Positions 1 through 6,608 are shown, counted from the stretch's first letter. The stretch: DNA of 6,722 nt from an uncultured Angelakisella sp. (GCA_910585525.1 CAJUFR010000051.1:8711-15432), one strand, 5' to 3'. The notes: generated by a model from the sequence alone, not told the origin. Program-made: numbers and translations.

Positions 1-1
1 A

Positions 2-22
2 TCCGCCCCCGCCAAAAAGTGA
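2..22 (+). CDS. Possible C-terminal tail of an upstream gene (SAPAKK, stop)
   Basis: Frame 2 reads six codons, SAPAKK, and then TGA at 20-22. An Ala/Pro/Lys-rich tail is what many small secretion-accessory proteins such as YajC end with. From memory of Clostridial gene order, yajC often precedes the TIGR04086/SCIFF block. A second open frame (frame 1, ending with TGA at 31-33) cannot be excluded. Only the left-hand flank would settle which frame is real, so this is a weak call. Confidence 0.25.
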   Translation, partial: SAPAKK

Positions 23-86
23 GCCGCGCCTGAATAACAGCACCCCGCCCGGAATATAGTTTTATCAGAAAAGAGGGGTGTCTGTT

Positions 87-524
87 ATGAAAAAACCGTC
101 GAAGCTGTCAAGACCATCCAAGCCCTCCGCCGGCCCGGAGACCAAGAACGCGGCAAGGCTCTCCCGGGCTGTCGCCCTGTCGGTAGCGGCGGGGACCGCC
201 GTCTCCTTTCTGATCCTATGCGCCTTTGCGGCGCTGATGTCGGTCCGGGACCTGCCCCACAGCGCTGTGGTGCCCATGTCCATCCTGGCGGTGGCGGCGG
301 GGACCATCCTTTCCGGCTACTGCTGTGCCCGTATCCTCCGGGAAAAGGGACTGCTTTGGGGGCTGTGCTGCGGGACGGTGATCTTCCTGCTGGCCTTTTT
401 CTGCGAACTGACGCTGCTGGGACCGGTCATCGGCCCCCTGGCCCTCTACAAATTCATCATCTACGCCGCCAGCGGCATGATCGGCGGGGTGCTGGGGGTC
501 AATAAAAAGCGCAAAGTCCGCTGA
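87..524 (+). CDS. Small four-helix membrane protein, TIGR04086-like
   Basis: This 145-aa integral membrane protein of unknown biochemical role has a basic, Ser/Pro-rich cytoplasmic N-terminus (about residues 1-27). Four hydrophobic segments follow, at about 28-51, 60-81, 88-111 and 113-138, and the protein ends in a basic KKRKVR tail. Size, four-helix layout and position directly upstream of the SCIFF precursor fit the TIGR04086 family of putative membrane proteins, which in Clostridia commonly sits beside scfA. The ATG at 87 is preferred over the in-frame GTG at 78 because AGAGGGG at 72-78 then lies at a proper ribosome-binding distance. No enzymatic motif is visible. A link to export or handling of the SCIFF peptide is inference from neighbourhood only; it might equally belong to an upstream Sec-related operon. 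Confidence 0.75.
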   Translation: MKKPSKLSRPSKPSAGPETKNAARLSRAVALSVAAGTAVSFLILCAFAALMSVRDLPHSAVVPMSILAVAAGTILSGYCCARILREKGLLWGLCCGTVIFLLAFFCELTLLGPVIGPLALYKFIIYAASGMIGGVLGVNKKRKVR

Positions 525-530
525 AAAGGG

Positions 531-559
531 TGGAAATCTGTTTTTCAATATGCTATAAT
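531..559 (+). promoter_or_regulatory. Sigma-A type extended -10 promoter of scfA
   Basis: A perfect TATAAT lies at 554-559, preceded by TG at 551-552, which makes an extended -10 (TGnTATAAT). A 4-of-6 match to the -35 box (TGGAAA, 531-536) sits exactly 17 bp upstream. Transcription would start near 566, about 26 nt before the scfA start codon. The local sequence is clearly AT-richer than its surroundings. This gives scfA its own strong promoter, separate from the membrane-protein gene that ends at 524. Confidence 0.8.
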
Positions 560-591
560 CTACAAGAGATCACAACAAGGAGGAACGAAAA

Positions 592-735
592 ATGAAGCAT
601 GTCAAGACCCTGAACAAGGCCAATCTGAAGGAGACCGCCGCCAAGGGCGGCTGCGGCGAGTGCCAGGCCTCCTGCCAGTCCGCCTGCAAGACTTCCTGCA
701 CCGTCGCCAACCAGAAGTGCGAGAACGGCAGATAA
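592..735 (+). CDS. scfA: SCIFF (six-cysteine) ranthipeptide precursor
   Basis: This 47-aa ribosomal peptide precursor is modified by the adjacent radical-SAM enzyme. It has a leader rich in Lys/Asn/Leu (MKHVKTLNKANLKETAAK) followed by a core with exactly six cysteines at residues 21, 24, 28, 32, 36 and 43, including the segment SCTVANQKC. In the characterised Clostridium thermocellum homologue (CteA) a thioether is formed between Cys32 and Thr37, and both residues are present here at the same numbers. A strong AAGGAGG (577-583) lies 8 nt before ATG, and a strong promoter lies upstream. A Rho-independent terminator follows 14 nt after the stop, so the gene can form a short abundant transcript. 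SCIFF peptides are near-universal in Clostridia; their physiological role is not settled. No double-glycine or obvious export motif is seen. Confidence 0.96.
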   Translation: MKHVKTLNKANLKETAAKGGCGECQASCQSACKTSCTVANQKCENGR

Positions 736-748
736 GAAAATCGGCCAC

Positions 749-788
749 CGGTCCGGTCCTGTCATTGGCGGGATCGGACTGTTTTTTT
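749..788 (+). terminator. Rho-independent terminator/attenuator between scfA and scfB
   Basis: The left arm 749-761 pairs with the right arm 769-781. This gives 13 consecutive base pairs with three G-U pairs, a seven-base loop (762-768) and an immediate run of seven T (782-788). It lies between the peptide gene and its maturase, leaving only 24 nt to the scfB start codon. It should stop most transcripts after scfA and let a minority read through into scfB-proC. Confidence 0.85.
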
Positions 789-812
789 GAATAAAAGGAC
801 AGGAGAAAAAAG

Positions 813-2231
813 ATGATACACTGCTACCAGATGAACGGATACAACATCATTTTAGATGTCCACAGCGGCGGGGTCCATGTGGTGGACCAGCTGTTTTACC
901 AGATGGCCCAGGCGGTGGAGTCCCCCCTGGCGGAGGAGTGCCCCAAGGAACTGCTGGAGACCTTCTCCGCCTACGGCACCGGGGCGGTAAGGGAGACATA
1001 CGGGGAGATGCTGGAATTGTACCGCCAGGGGTCGCTGTTTTCCCCCGACGATTACGGCCAGTTCGCCGACCGGATGGTGCTTTCTCCCATCAAGGCCATG
1101 TGTTTGCACATCTCCCACGACTGCAACCTGCGGTGCGACTACTGCTTCGCCGGCACCGGGGACTTCGGCACCGGCCACCGGATGGAGATGCCCCTGGAAG
1201 TGGGGAAGAAGGCCATCGACTTCCTCATTGAGAAATCGGAGGGCCGCCGGAACCTGGAATTGGACTTCTTCGGCGGGGAACCGCTGATGAATTTCGGGGT
1301 GGTGGAGGAGATCGTCCGCTACGCCCGGGAACGGGAGAAGGAGACCGGCAAGAACTTCCGCTTCACCGTCACCACCAACGGCACCCTTCTCACCGATGAG
1401 CGCATCAACTTCATCAACCGGGAGATGCACAACGTGGTGCTCTCGGTGGACGGGCGCAGGGAGGTCAACGACCGGGTGCGCCACCGGGTGGACGGCTCCG
1501 GCAGCTACGACGCCTTCCTGCCCAAGTTCCAGAAGCTGGTGCAGCGCCGGGGGGAGGGACAATACTACGTCCGGGGCACCTTCACCAAGTACAACCTGGA
1601 CTTTGCCGAGGACGTGCTGCACCTGAACCGCTGCGGCTTCGACCAGATCTCGGTGGAGCCGGTGGTGGCCGACCCCAAGCTGCCCTACGCCCTTACCGAA
1701 GCCGACCTCCCCGCCATCTTCGCCGAGTACGAGCGGCTGGCAAAGCTGCTGATAGACCGGCGCAGGGAAGGGAAGGGCTTCAACTTCTTCCACTTTATGA
1801 TCGACCTGGACCAGGGCCCCTGTGTCATCAAGCGGCTGCGGGGCTGCGGGGCAGGCAACGAATACTGCGCCGTCACCCCTGACGGGGACGTTTACCCCTG
1901 CCACCAGTTTGTGGGCCAGGAGGAATGGCGGATGGGGGATATCTTCTCCGGGGAGATCGACATGGAGATGAAACGCCGCTTTGCCGCCTCCAACGTCTAC
2001 GGCAAGGAGGAGTGCCGGAACTGCTGGGCCAAGTTCTACTGCTCCGGGGGCTGCAACGCCAACAACCACACCTACGCCGGGGATATCACCCGCCCCTACC
2101 ACCTGGCCTGCGAACTGGAGAAGAAGCGGGTGGAGTGCGCCATCATGATCAAGGCCGCCATGGCGGATATGGCCGGCGGGGAAGAAGAAAGCATCTCCTG
2201 CGGCGGGGACTGTGCCGCCTGTGTAAAGTAA
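813..2231 (+). CDS. scfB: SCIFF thioether-forming radical SAM maturase
   Basis: This 472-aa cytoplasmic radical SAM/SPASM enzyme installs the Cys-to-Thr thioether in the SCIFF peptide (CteB in C. thermocellum). Residues 1 to about 90 fit the peptide-recognition (RRE) domain. The radical SAM core carries the CxxxCxxC cluster motif at Cys104, Cys108 and Cys111 (CNLRCDYC), GGEP at 154-157 for S-adenosylmethionine binding, TTNGT at 187-191 and SVDG at 211-214. The C-terminal SPASM region supplies auxiliary-cluster cysteines at 345, 352, 363, 401, 404, 410, 414 and 433, with the recognisable order GCG...YCAVTPDGDVYPC...CxxCx5CxxxC. The protein ends in a short Cys-rich tail (Cys463, 467, 470). Length is normal for the family and nothing essential is missing. 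AGGAG at 801-805 serves the ATG at 813. The gene follows the scfA terminator and precedes proC by 15 bp, so it is probably co-transcribed with proC. Confidence 0.96.
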   Translation: MIHCYQMNGYNIILDVHSGGVHVVDQLFYQMAQAVESPLAEECPKELLETFSAYGTGAVRETYGEMLELYRQGSLFSPDDYGQFADRMVLSPIKAMCLHISHDCNLRCDYCFAGTGDFGTGHRMEMPLEVGKKAIDFLIEKSEGRRNLELDFFGGEPLMNFGVVEEIVRYAREREKETGKNFRFTVTTNGTLLTDERINFINREMHNVVLSVDGRREVNDRVRHRVDGSGSYDAFLPKFQKLVQRRGEGQYYVRGTFTKYNLDFAEDVLHLNRCGFDQISVEPVVADPKLPYALTEADLPAIFAEYERLAKLLIDRRREGKGFNFFHFMIDLDQGPCVIKRLRGCGAGNEYCAVTPDGDVYPCHQFVGQEEWRMGDIFSGEIDMEMKRRFAASNVYGKEECRNCWAKFYCSGGCNANNHTYAGDITRPYHLACELEKKRVECAIMIKAAMADMAGGEEESISCGGDCAACVK

Positions 2232-2246
2232 AGGAAGGGAAACAAA

Positions 2247-3047
2247 ATGACGATGTTCAGCGCCCTGGGGGCAGGGAATATGGCCAACGCCATCCTGGCG
2301 GGGGCGGTCTCCGCCGGGTATCTGTCCCCGGGGGAGGTCGGCACCTACAACGTCCACGAGGAAAAGCGGGAGGCCATGGCGGCCAAGGGCTACCGGGTCT
2401 ACCGGACCATCGGGGAACTGTGCCGGGAGAGCCGGTATATCCTCCTGTCCATGAAGCCCCAGCAGGCGGAGGAGGTGCTCCGGGAGATGGCCCCGGCCAT
2501 GGGACCGGAGACGGTGGTGGTCTCCATCGCCGCCGGTATCTCGGCCCACTACATCCGTGGTATCCTGGGGGAGGGGACCAAGGTGGTGCTGGTGATGCCC
2601 AACACCCCGCTGCTGGTGGGCTGCGGCGCCACCGCCATGGCCTGCTGTCCTCCCACCACACAGGATGAGTTTTCCTATGTCCGGGGTGTCTTTTCCTCCG
2701 CCGGGCTGGTGGAGGAGATCCCCGAGGACAGGATGAACGAGATCATCGCCGTCAGCGGCAGCACCCCGGCCTACCTCTACCTTATCGCCAAGCACTTTTG
2801 CCGGTACGCCGAAGCAAAGGGCATCGAGGCGGGGACCGCCAACCGGCTGTTCTGCCAGACCATGATAGGGGCGGCCCGGATGATGACCGAGACCGGCAAG
2901 AGCCACCAGGAACTCATCGACATGGTGACCAGCCCCAAGGGCACCACTTTGATGGGTCTCACCGCCCTGGAGGAGGGCGGGCTGGAAAAGCTCATCGGGG
3001 ATTGCTGCGACGCCACCATCCGCCGGGCCTATGAACTGGGGAGGTGA
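2247..3047 (+). CDS. proC: Pyrroline-5-carboxylate reductase
   Basis: This 266-aa cytoplasmic oxidoreductase catalyses the last step of proline synthesis, the NAD(P)H-dependent reduction of 1-pyrroline-5-carboxylate to L-proline. The N-terminal Rossmann motif is GAGNMA at residues 8-13. SMKP at 68-71 and MPNTP at 117-121 are the conserved nucleotide/substrate strand ends. The C-terminal family signature is present as SPKGTT at 229-234, followed by GLTALEEGGL. The usual SPGGT has Lys in place of the first Gly, a mild departure. Length matches the family. AAGGAAGGG just after the scfB stop is its ribosome binding site. The next gene starts 6 bp after the stop, with its own Shine-Dalgarno inside the last proC codons, which indicates a shared transcript. 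No biochemical link between proline synthesis and SCIFF is known; the pairing is probably incidental operon packing. Confidence 0.95.
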   Translation: MTMFSALGAGNMANAILAGAVSAGYLSPGEVGTYNVHEEKREAMAAKGYRVYRTIGELCRESRYILLSMKPQQAEEVLREMAPAMGPETVVVSIAAGISAHYIRGILGEGTKVVLVMPNTPLLVGCGATAMACCPPTTQDEFSYVRGVFSSAGLVEEIPEDRMNEIIAVSGSTPAYLYLIAKHFCRYAEAKGIEAGTANRLFCQTMIGAARMMTETGKSHQELIDMVTSPKGTTLMGLTALEEGGLEKLIGDCCDATIRRAYELGR

Positions 3048-3053
3048 CAAGGG

Positions 3054-3578
3054 ATGAACATTTACACCATGCAGACCGGCAATATCAGCGGGATCGCGGC
3101 GCTGATGTCCACCATCAAGCCGGATTGGTGGGACTACCAGGGGGCAAGCCAGCAGCTGCAAGACGAGAAGCTGCTGGCCCGTCTGGTGGGCTGGTACCTG
3201 GGGGAGGACGCCGAAAGCCCCAAGGGCTGGCTCCTCTGCGCCGAGTTCCCGGGCTACCGCTACCTCTCCATCGAGAACCTGGGCTATGACGCCGGCGGGA
3301 CCTTTGTGATGGAAGAGCCCCTGGAACCGCTGCTCCGCCAGGCGGAGGAGCACGCCAGGGGGAAGGGATACCGGAACCTCAAGTATGTCATTGGCTCCAC
3401 CGGGATGTCCTGTCACGGGCGGCCGTTGGGGGACTACGCCAAGGAACTGGCGGAACTCCGCTCCCTGAGCCGGGAACACTACGACTTCTTCTACGGGTAC
3501 GGCTTCCGGCCCGCCGGGTTTATCCCCAACTGCTATGGGGAGGACTATCATGGTATCATCATGATAAAAGGACTTTGA
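3054..3578 (+). CDS. GNAT-like acyltransferase-fold protein, degenerate CoA loop
   Basis: This 174-aa soluble protein is not identified at family level. Its pattern suggests a GNAT fold: strand-like segments at 58-63 (WLLCAE) and 69-76, and an amphipathic helix at 88-105 ending KGY. A strand follows at 108-113 (NLKYVI), then a helix at 141-149 with YDFFYGYGF, and the closing strand 166-172 (HGIIMIK) after NCYGEDY. The arrangement 'Y.FY..GF...G' near the end is typical of GNAT enzymes. The usual acetyl-CoA pyrophosphate loop (Q/RxxGxG/A) is not visible before the 88-105 helix, where EEPLEPLL is found instead. It may therefore be a divergent or catalytically inactive member. GGAGGTG at 3040-3046 overlaps the proC stop and supports the ATG at 3054. 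The 6-bp gap implies translational coupling with proC. Substrate is unknown. Confidence 0.7.
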   Translation: MNIYTMQTGNISGIAALMSTIKPDWWDYQGASQQLQDEKLLARLVGWYLGEDAESPKGWLLCAEFPGYRYLSIENLGYDAGGTFVMEEPLEPLLRQAEEHARGKGYRNLKYVIGSTGMSCHGRPLGDYAKELAELRSLSREHYDFFYGYGFRPAGFIPNCYGEDYHGIIMIKGL

Positions 3579-3597
3579 GCCAAAGGGAGGGGACGGG

Positions 3598-3873
3598 ATG
3601 AGACCGCAATACAGCAAGTGGCAGACCCAGCGCCGGTGCCTGCCGGACAAGGAGTATGTGGTAGGCAAATACCACCGGATATTGGTAAAGGGCTGCTCCC
3701 GGCTGAGGTTGACCTACCAGATCCAATACCTGGTGGAGGAAGCGGAACAGCGGAAACTCTCCTTCCTTATCACCGTCCCCAAAGGGTGCCGGGTGAGCCC
3801 GGAGTTACAGCAGTTCCTCAAAGAACACCGCTACACCACGCTGAAACGAACGACTGTGGAGCAGCGGAAATAG
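3598..3873 (+). CDS. Uncharacterised 91-aa basic protein
   Basis: The family is not recognised. It is a short, strongly basic protein with many Arg, Lys and Gln residues, two central cysteines (33 and 64) and no membrane segment or signal peptide. The middle looks like a strand (VVGKYHRILVKG, 21-32), then a helix rich in charged residues (RLRLTYQIQYLVEEAEQRK, 35-53). A hydrophobic strand (LSFLITVPKG, 54-63) and a final helix (SPELQQFLKEH, 67-77) follow, so a small alpha/beta fold is likely. AAGGGAGG at 3583-3590 gives a good ribosome binding site for the ATG at 3598. It lies 19 bp after the GNAT-like gene and 22 bp before the Imm70-like gene, on the same strand, so it is probably co-transcribed with both. 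It could be the first member of the immunity-type run or the end of the proC operon; the sequence does not decide. Confidence 0.75.
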   Translation: MRPQYSKWQTQRRCLPDKEYVVGKYHRILVKGCSRLRLTYQIQYLVEEAEQRKLSFLITVPKGCRVSPELQQFLKEHRYTTLKRTTVEQRK

Positions 3874-3895
3874 CACCGGCAAGGAGGTAGGGATC

Positions 3896-4309
3896 ATGGG
3901 GTTGTATCTGTGCATCTTTGACCCTTACGGAGAGGAACTCCGAGGGGTGGAGGTGGGGATGTACCACTACTTCGATGTTCTTCGGCGGCGCGCGGAACGG
4001 TATGTTCGGGAGAAAAAGGTCCCCCCCATGCCCACCCTGCTGGATCATCCCGACTGTGATGGCGTTTGGAGCGTCAAGGATTGCAAGCAGCTGCTCAAGG
4101 AGTTGGAGCAGCTGCGGCAGCAGTTCCTCCAGGAACCGCCTGACCCAGAGGTCATCCGCTGGAAGGAGGAGGTGTTCCGGCTCTACGGTATCACCCCCGC
4201 CGACCTGTCGGAATGCTTTGTAGACGCCGATTGCGAACCTCTGCTGGACCGACTCATCAGCCTTTGCGGTTTTGCCATAGAGGAAAAGCGGCCTATCGAG
4301 TTCCAATAG
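3896..4309 (+). CDS. Imm70-like immunity protein
   Basis: This 137-aa soluble acidic protein begins MGLYLCIFDPYGEELRGVEVG and contains DCDGVWSV at 53-60 followed by DCKQLLKELEQL (62-73). This arrangement, an opening beta strand, 'GVEVG', 'F', then 'CDG.W....C..L..EL', is how members of the Imm70 immunity family look to me. It would bind and neutralise a polymorphic toxin in the cytoplasm. This is recognition from memory, without a profile search. No toxin gene is adjacent. A textbook AAGGAGGT (3881-3888) lies 7 nt before the ATG, so the gene is set up for good translation. It is followed after 11 bp by the Imm49-like gene, whose AGGAGG overlaps this stop codon; the two are surely one transcript. 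If it is not Imm70, it is still a small orphan accessory protein with no catalytic signature. Confidence 0.75.
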   Translation: MGLYLCIFDPYGEELRGVEVGMYHYFDVLRRRAERYVREKKVPPMPTLLDHPDCDGVWSVKDCKQLLKELEQLRQQFLQEPPDPEVIRWKEEVFRLYGITPADLSECFVDADCEPLLDRLISLCGFAIEEKRPIEFQ

Positions 4310-4320
4310 GAGGACGAGCC

Positions 4321-5356
4321 ATGAACAGCAGCAACACCCCCGCCCAACTGCCCTACCTCACCGAGGCCCAGGAGGACTACCTCCGGGACCGGGAGGAGAG
4401 CAAGAGATACTGCAACGCCTTCAAAAGCTACCTCCCGCAGATCGAAAAATACTGGACGGACCTGGAGCAGCCGGAGGCCAGCTGGGACATCCAAGACCTG
4501 CGGGCCAGCGGCAAGCAGTTCCCCTATCCCTTTCCGGTCCAGGACAAGAACTACCTATGGACCATGGAGACCCGGTACAAGGTGCTGGACAACACCCTGC
4601 TGGTGGGGCACCAGGCTATTTTGCACCTCATCAGCGCCTATTCCTTCTGCGGGGCCTACACCTTCGCCAAGTGGCAGGATGCCCCGAAATGCAAGGAGTA
4701 TCTGTATTTAGCGGCCTACTGCCAGGAAAAACTTTGCCACTGGCCCATCGATGACCCCTACCAGGTGACCATGAATTTTGTCTCCACCCACCAGATCGAC
4801 AAATTCATGATGGCGGTCATCGCCGACGGGGAGGACGGCTTTGTCCGGCAGCTGGGGGAGATGCTGATGCTGCCGGAGCACAATGTGGGGAGATCCTCTG
4901 CCAGGAAACATGCCGACACTGTGGGCAAGACCACCATCTACCTGGCCTGGGGGGGAGGACAAAAAGGCCCGCCGGGCCGCGGAGCAGCTGCTTGCCTACG
5001 AGGAAAAGCGGAAAGCCCTCAAAAGCCAGAAAAACCGTCCCCTCACCTGGACCTGCTACGCCCAAGGGGCTCTGGCGGTGCTGGATGGGGACGAGGCCGG
5101 GCTGGACGCCGCCCTCCGGGGCTATGTCAAAGCGTTGCGGGGCAACGGCAAACCGGTGAAGGACCTGGCGCCCCATCTAATGGCCCACTACGCCATCTTC
5201 CTGGGCAAGCTGGCGACGCGGCGGGGAATGAAGGTGACCGTTGACACCCTGGATTGCCCCAAGGAACTGATGCAGACCGCCCCCGCTGACTACAGCGGTT
5301 TGAAGCTGCCCCGGCCCAAGGACGGCTTCCCCTGGGAAAGAAAAGCCGCCACCTGA
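4321..5356 (+). pseudogene. Imm49-like helical protein, split by a +1 frameshift at a G7 run
   Basis: Frame 1 from the ATG at 4321 (AGGAGG at 4308-4313) gives a convincing helical protein up to the run of seven G at 4949-4955. Past this point frame 1 turns into low-complexity Gly/Pro/Arg sequence. The frame one base to the right continues as EDKKARRAAEQLLAYEEK and runs to TGA at 5354-5356. Removing one G restores a single reading frame of 344 aa with the junction AWGEDKKARR. The product is all-helical and repeat-like. The C-terminal pattern (helix with LDGDEAGLDAALRGYVKAL, then HLMAHYAIFLGKLATRRGMKV and DCPKELM) resembles the Imm49 immunity family, a memory-based and tentative match. It may be a real null mutation, a phase-variable tract or a sequencing/assembly error in a homopolymer. 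It ends the immunity-type run and is followed by a strong terminator. Confidence 0.7.
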
Positions 5357-5377
5357 CAGCCTGTACTAAACCAAACC

Positions 5378-5426
5378 AGCGCCGCATACCTTATCATTAG
5401 AAAGGTATGCGGCGCTTCTTCATTTC
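5378..5426 (+). terminator. Rho-independent terminator closing the accessory gene run
   Basis: A perfect 15-bp inverted repeat (5378-5392 with 5402-5416) encloses a 9-base loop (5393-5401). It is followed by a T-rich but interrupted tract (TTCTTCATTTC, 5416-5426). It lies 22 bp after the stop of the Imm49-like gene. The possible ATG at 5406-5408 falls inside the right arm, which argues against any start there. Confidence 0.8.
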
Positions 5427-5460
5427 AACACAAAAAGGACAAGACAAAGGCGGTGGTGGC

Positions 5461-6069
5461 ATGATGGGGGGATATTTCCGGCGGCGGCGATTCCGCGCCC
5501 GGACCGGCGGGGGAGGGAACTGGGGAGGATACCTCCAGCTGCGGCGGAACAGCATGATCTTTCTGGGGCTGTTCCTCTGCGGGCTGCTGTTTGGCAGCCT
5601 TTCCGCCGCCCGGGACAGCGGCGGGCTCATCCTGGCCATGGTGACCAACCACATCCAGCGCCAGGCAGTCTCCGGCTGGGGGGAACTGCTCTCCGGGCGG
5701 CTGGTCAGCGGCCTGGGGCCGGTGGTCTACCTCTACTTCGCCGCCAACTGCGTCCAGGGGCGGTGGCTGGCGGGGCTGGTGCCGGTACTCTACGGGCTGT
5801 CGGTGGGGGCGGTGGTCACGGCGCTGCTGGCTCAGCACGGATTGGGGGCGGCGGGGTACCTGGTCCTTTGCGTCGTCCTGCCCCGTTTTTTGCAGCTGGT
5901 GCTGCTGATGACTGGCTGCAACCAGGCGGCGCGCCTCTCCCAGGGCGTTTCCGCCAAGGCGCCGGTGGGGGAGCGGCGGTTCCTGCTGCTGGGGGCCGCC
6001 GCCGGGCTGCTCTCTGTGCTGGAAACACTGATTTTAAGCCGGTTTACCGGACTTTTGACCTATCTGTAA
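5461..6069 (+). CDS. SpoIIM-like polytopic membrane protein
   Basis: This 202-aa integral membrane protein has an unusual basic, glycine-rich cytoplasmic N-terminus (about residues 1-30, including YFRRRRFRAR and TGGGGNWGG). Hydrophobic segments follow at about 31-50, 82-98, 103-124, 128-150 and 174-195. Five helices, the 'RNS..FLGLFLCGLLFGS' first segment, and the central Gly-rich helices followed by 'LPRFLQLVLLM' resemble the SpoIIM family, whose founding member acts with SpoIID and SpoIIP in engulfment. This is a tentative family call; it could be a SpoIIM relative not involved in sporulation. The start at 5461 (or ATG 5464) is preferred, with AAAGG at 5446-5450 upstream. The in-frame ATG at 5407 lies inside the terminator stem. 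No promoter was identified between the terminator and the gene. It converges with the SUKH-3-like gene, 12 bp apart. Confidence 0.8.
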   Translation: MMGGYFRRRRFRARTGGGGNWGGYLQLRRNSMIFLGLFLCGLLFGSLSAARDSGGLILAMVTNHIQRQAVSGWGELLSGRLVSGLGPVVYLYFAANCVQGRWLAGLVPVLYGLSVGAVVTALLAQHGLGAAGYLVLCVVLPRFLQLVLLMTGCNQAARLSQGVSAKAPVGERRFLLLGAAAGLLSVLETLILSRFTGLLTYL

Positions 6070-6081
6070 TGGTAGTTGACT

Positions 6082-6591
6082 TTACAGTATTTTTCTGCCA
6101 GAAAAGATGTTTTTTCCATCCATATCAACACATCCAAAGAGGTCCTTTTCCAAAAAGCGGTAGATATCAGGGGAGAAGGGGAACAGTTTCCCGACGGCAA
6201 GGCGGTTGCGGAACCAGATAGCCCCGGTCTCGTCCACCAGCCAATCCCCGGCGATGTCGTAGCCGATACCCAGAAGGATGACCCGCTGTCCGACCGCCGT
6301 TTCCATCTCCGCCAGTTCCGGCCGGACCGAATCGTCGTAGCCCAGAAAGTCGAACTCGATGGCGTGGCAGCTGCCGCCCAGGCCCAATTCCGGGCACTGG
6401 TTGGGGATCAGCGTGCCCTCCAGGGCGTCGATGATCTCCCAGGCGGCGGGGAAGATGGCCTCCGGCGGGACCTGGGGCGGGAAACGGGGGTCGAGGCATC
6501 CCATCCGCTGCCGCAGCTGTCCTGAACGGCTCCGGCTCCAGCCCGCCGCCTGCAAAAGTGGGATCTTTTCCAGTTGCTCCAGGTCCAGCAT
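6082..6591 (-). CDS. SUKH-3-like immunity protein
   Basis: This 169-aa soluble acidic protein starts with a helix and 'LLQAAGWSRSR' (12-22), the AGW-x-x-R opening typical of SUKH-3 immunity proteins. It continues with an alpha/beta body containing HAIEFDFLGYDD (76-87) and VILLGIGYDIAGDWLVDETGAIWF (104-127). The second stretch matches the family's 'G......L.iDe.G.i.' sheet. It ends with the 'VGKLFPFSPDIYRFLEKDL' segment (133-151), where SUKH proteins usually have 'Gdn..ea...L'. SUKH proteins bind and block diverse polymorphic toxins in the cytoplasm. The reverse-strand start at 6591 has a GAAAGGCGGGAG-type ribosome binding site just upstream. The end of a tyrosine recombinase gene lies 17 bp upstream on the same strand, so the two are probably co-transcribed. 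No toxin is visible. The family is assigned by pattern only. Confidence 0.8.
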   Translation of the reverse strand: MLDLEQLEKIPLLQAAGWSRSRSGQLRQRMGCLDPRFPPQVPPEAIFPAAWEIIDALEGTLIPNQCPELGLGGSCHAIEFDFLGYDDSVRPELAEMETAVGQRVILLGIGYDIAGDWLVDETGAIWFRNRLAVGKLFPFSPDIYRFLEKDLFGCVDMDGKNIFSGRKIL

Positions 6592-6608
6592 GGGCTCCCG
6601 CCTTTCTG

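Noticed and set aside
55..60. TATAGT as a -10 box for the first membrane-protein gene
   Set aside because: No -35-like element is found at 16-18 bp upstream, so it may be chance AT-rich sequence.
852..3668. A 938-codon open frame on the reverse strand across scfB, proC and the GNAT-like gene
   Set aside because: It is antisense to three genes with clear family motifs. It is Pro/Gly/His/Val-rich, as expected from GC-biased third positions, and has no domain pattern.
4213..4320. Upstream extension of the Imm49-like gene to an earlier in-frame start
   Set aside because: It would overlap the Imm70-like gene by about 100 bp, whereas the ATG at 4321 has AGGAGG at the right distance.
5407..5460. 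Upstream start of the SpoIIM-like protein inside the terminator stem
   Set aside because: The start codon lies in the right arm of a perfect 15-bp hairpin with no ribosome binding site. The added residues (RRFFISTQKGQDK) look non-coding.
6039..6056. Small CCGG-TTTA-CCGG hairpin before ACTTTTG
   Set aside because: It has a four-base-pair stem inside the SpoIIM-like coding end and no real T-tract.
6064..6087. CTGTAA / TTACAG inverted repeat between the convergent genes, followed by TTTTT
   Set aside because: The stem is only 6 bp with a 12-base loop and contains both stop codons. It is too weak to call a terminator, although a weak convergent one is possible.
6076..6525. Forward-strand open frame opposite the SUKH-3-like gene
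   Set aside because: It has no ribosome binding site and shadow-like composition, while the reverse strand gives a coherent SUKH-like protein with a good ribosome binding site.
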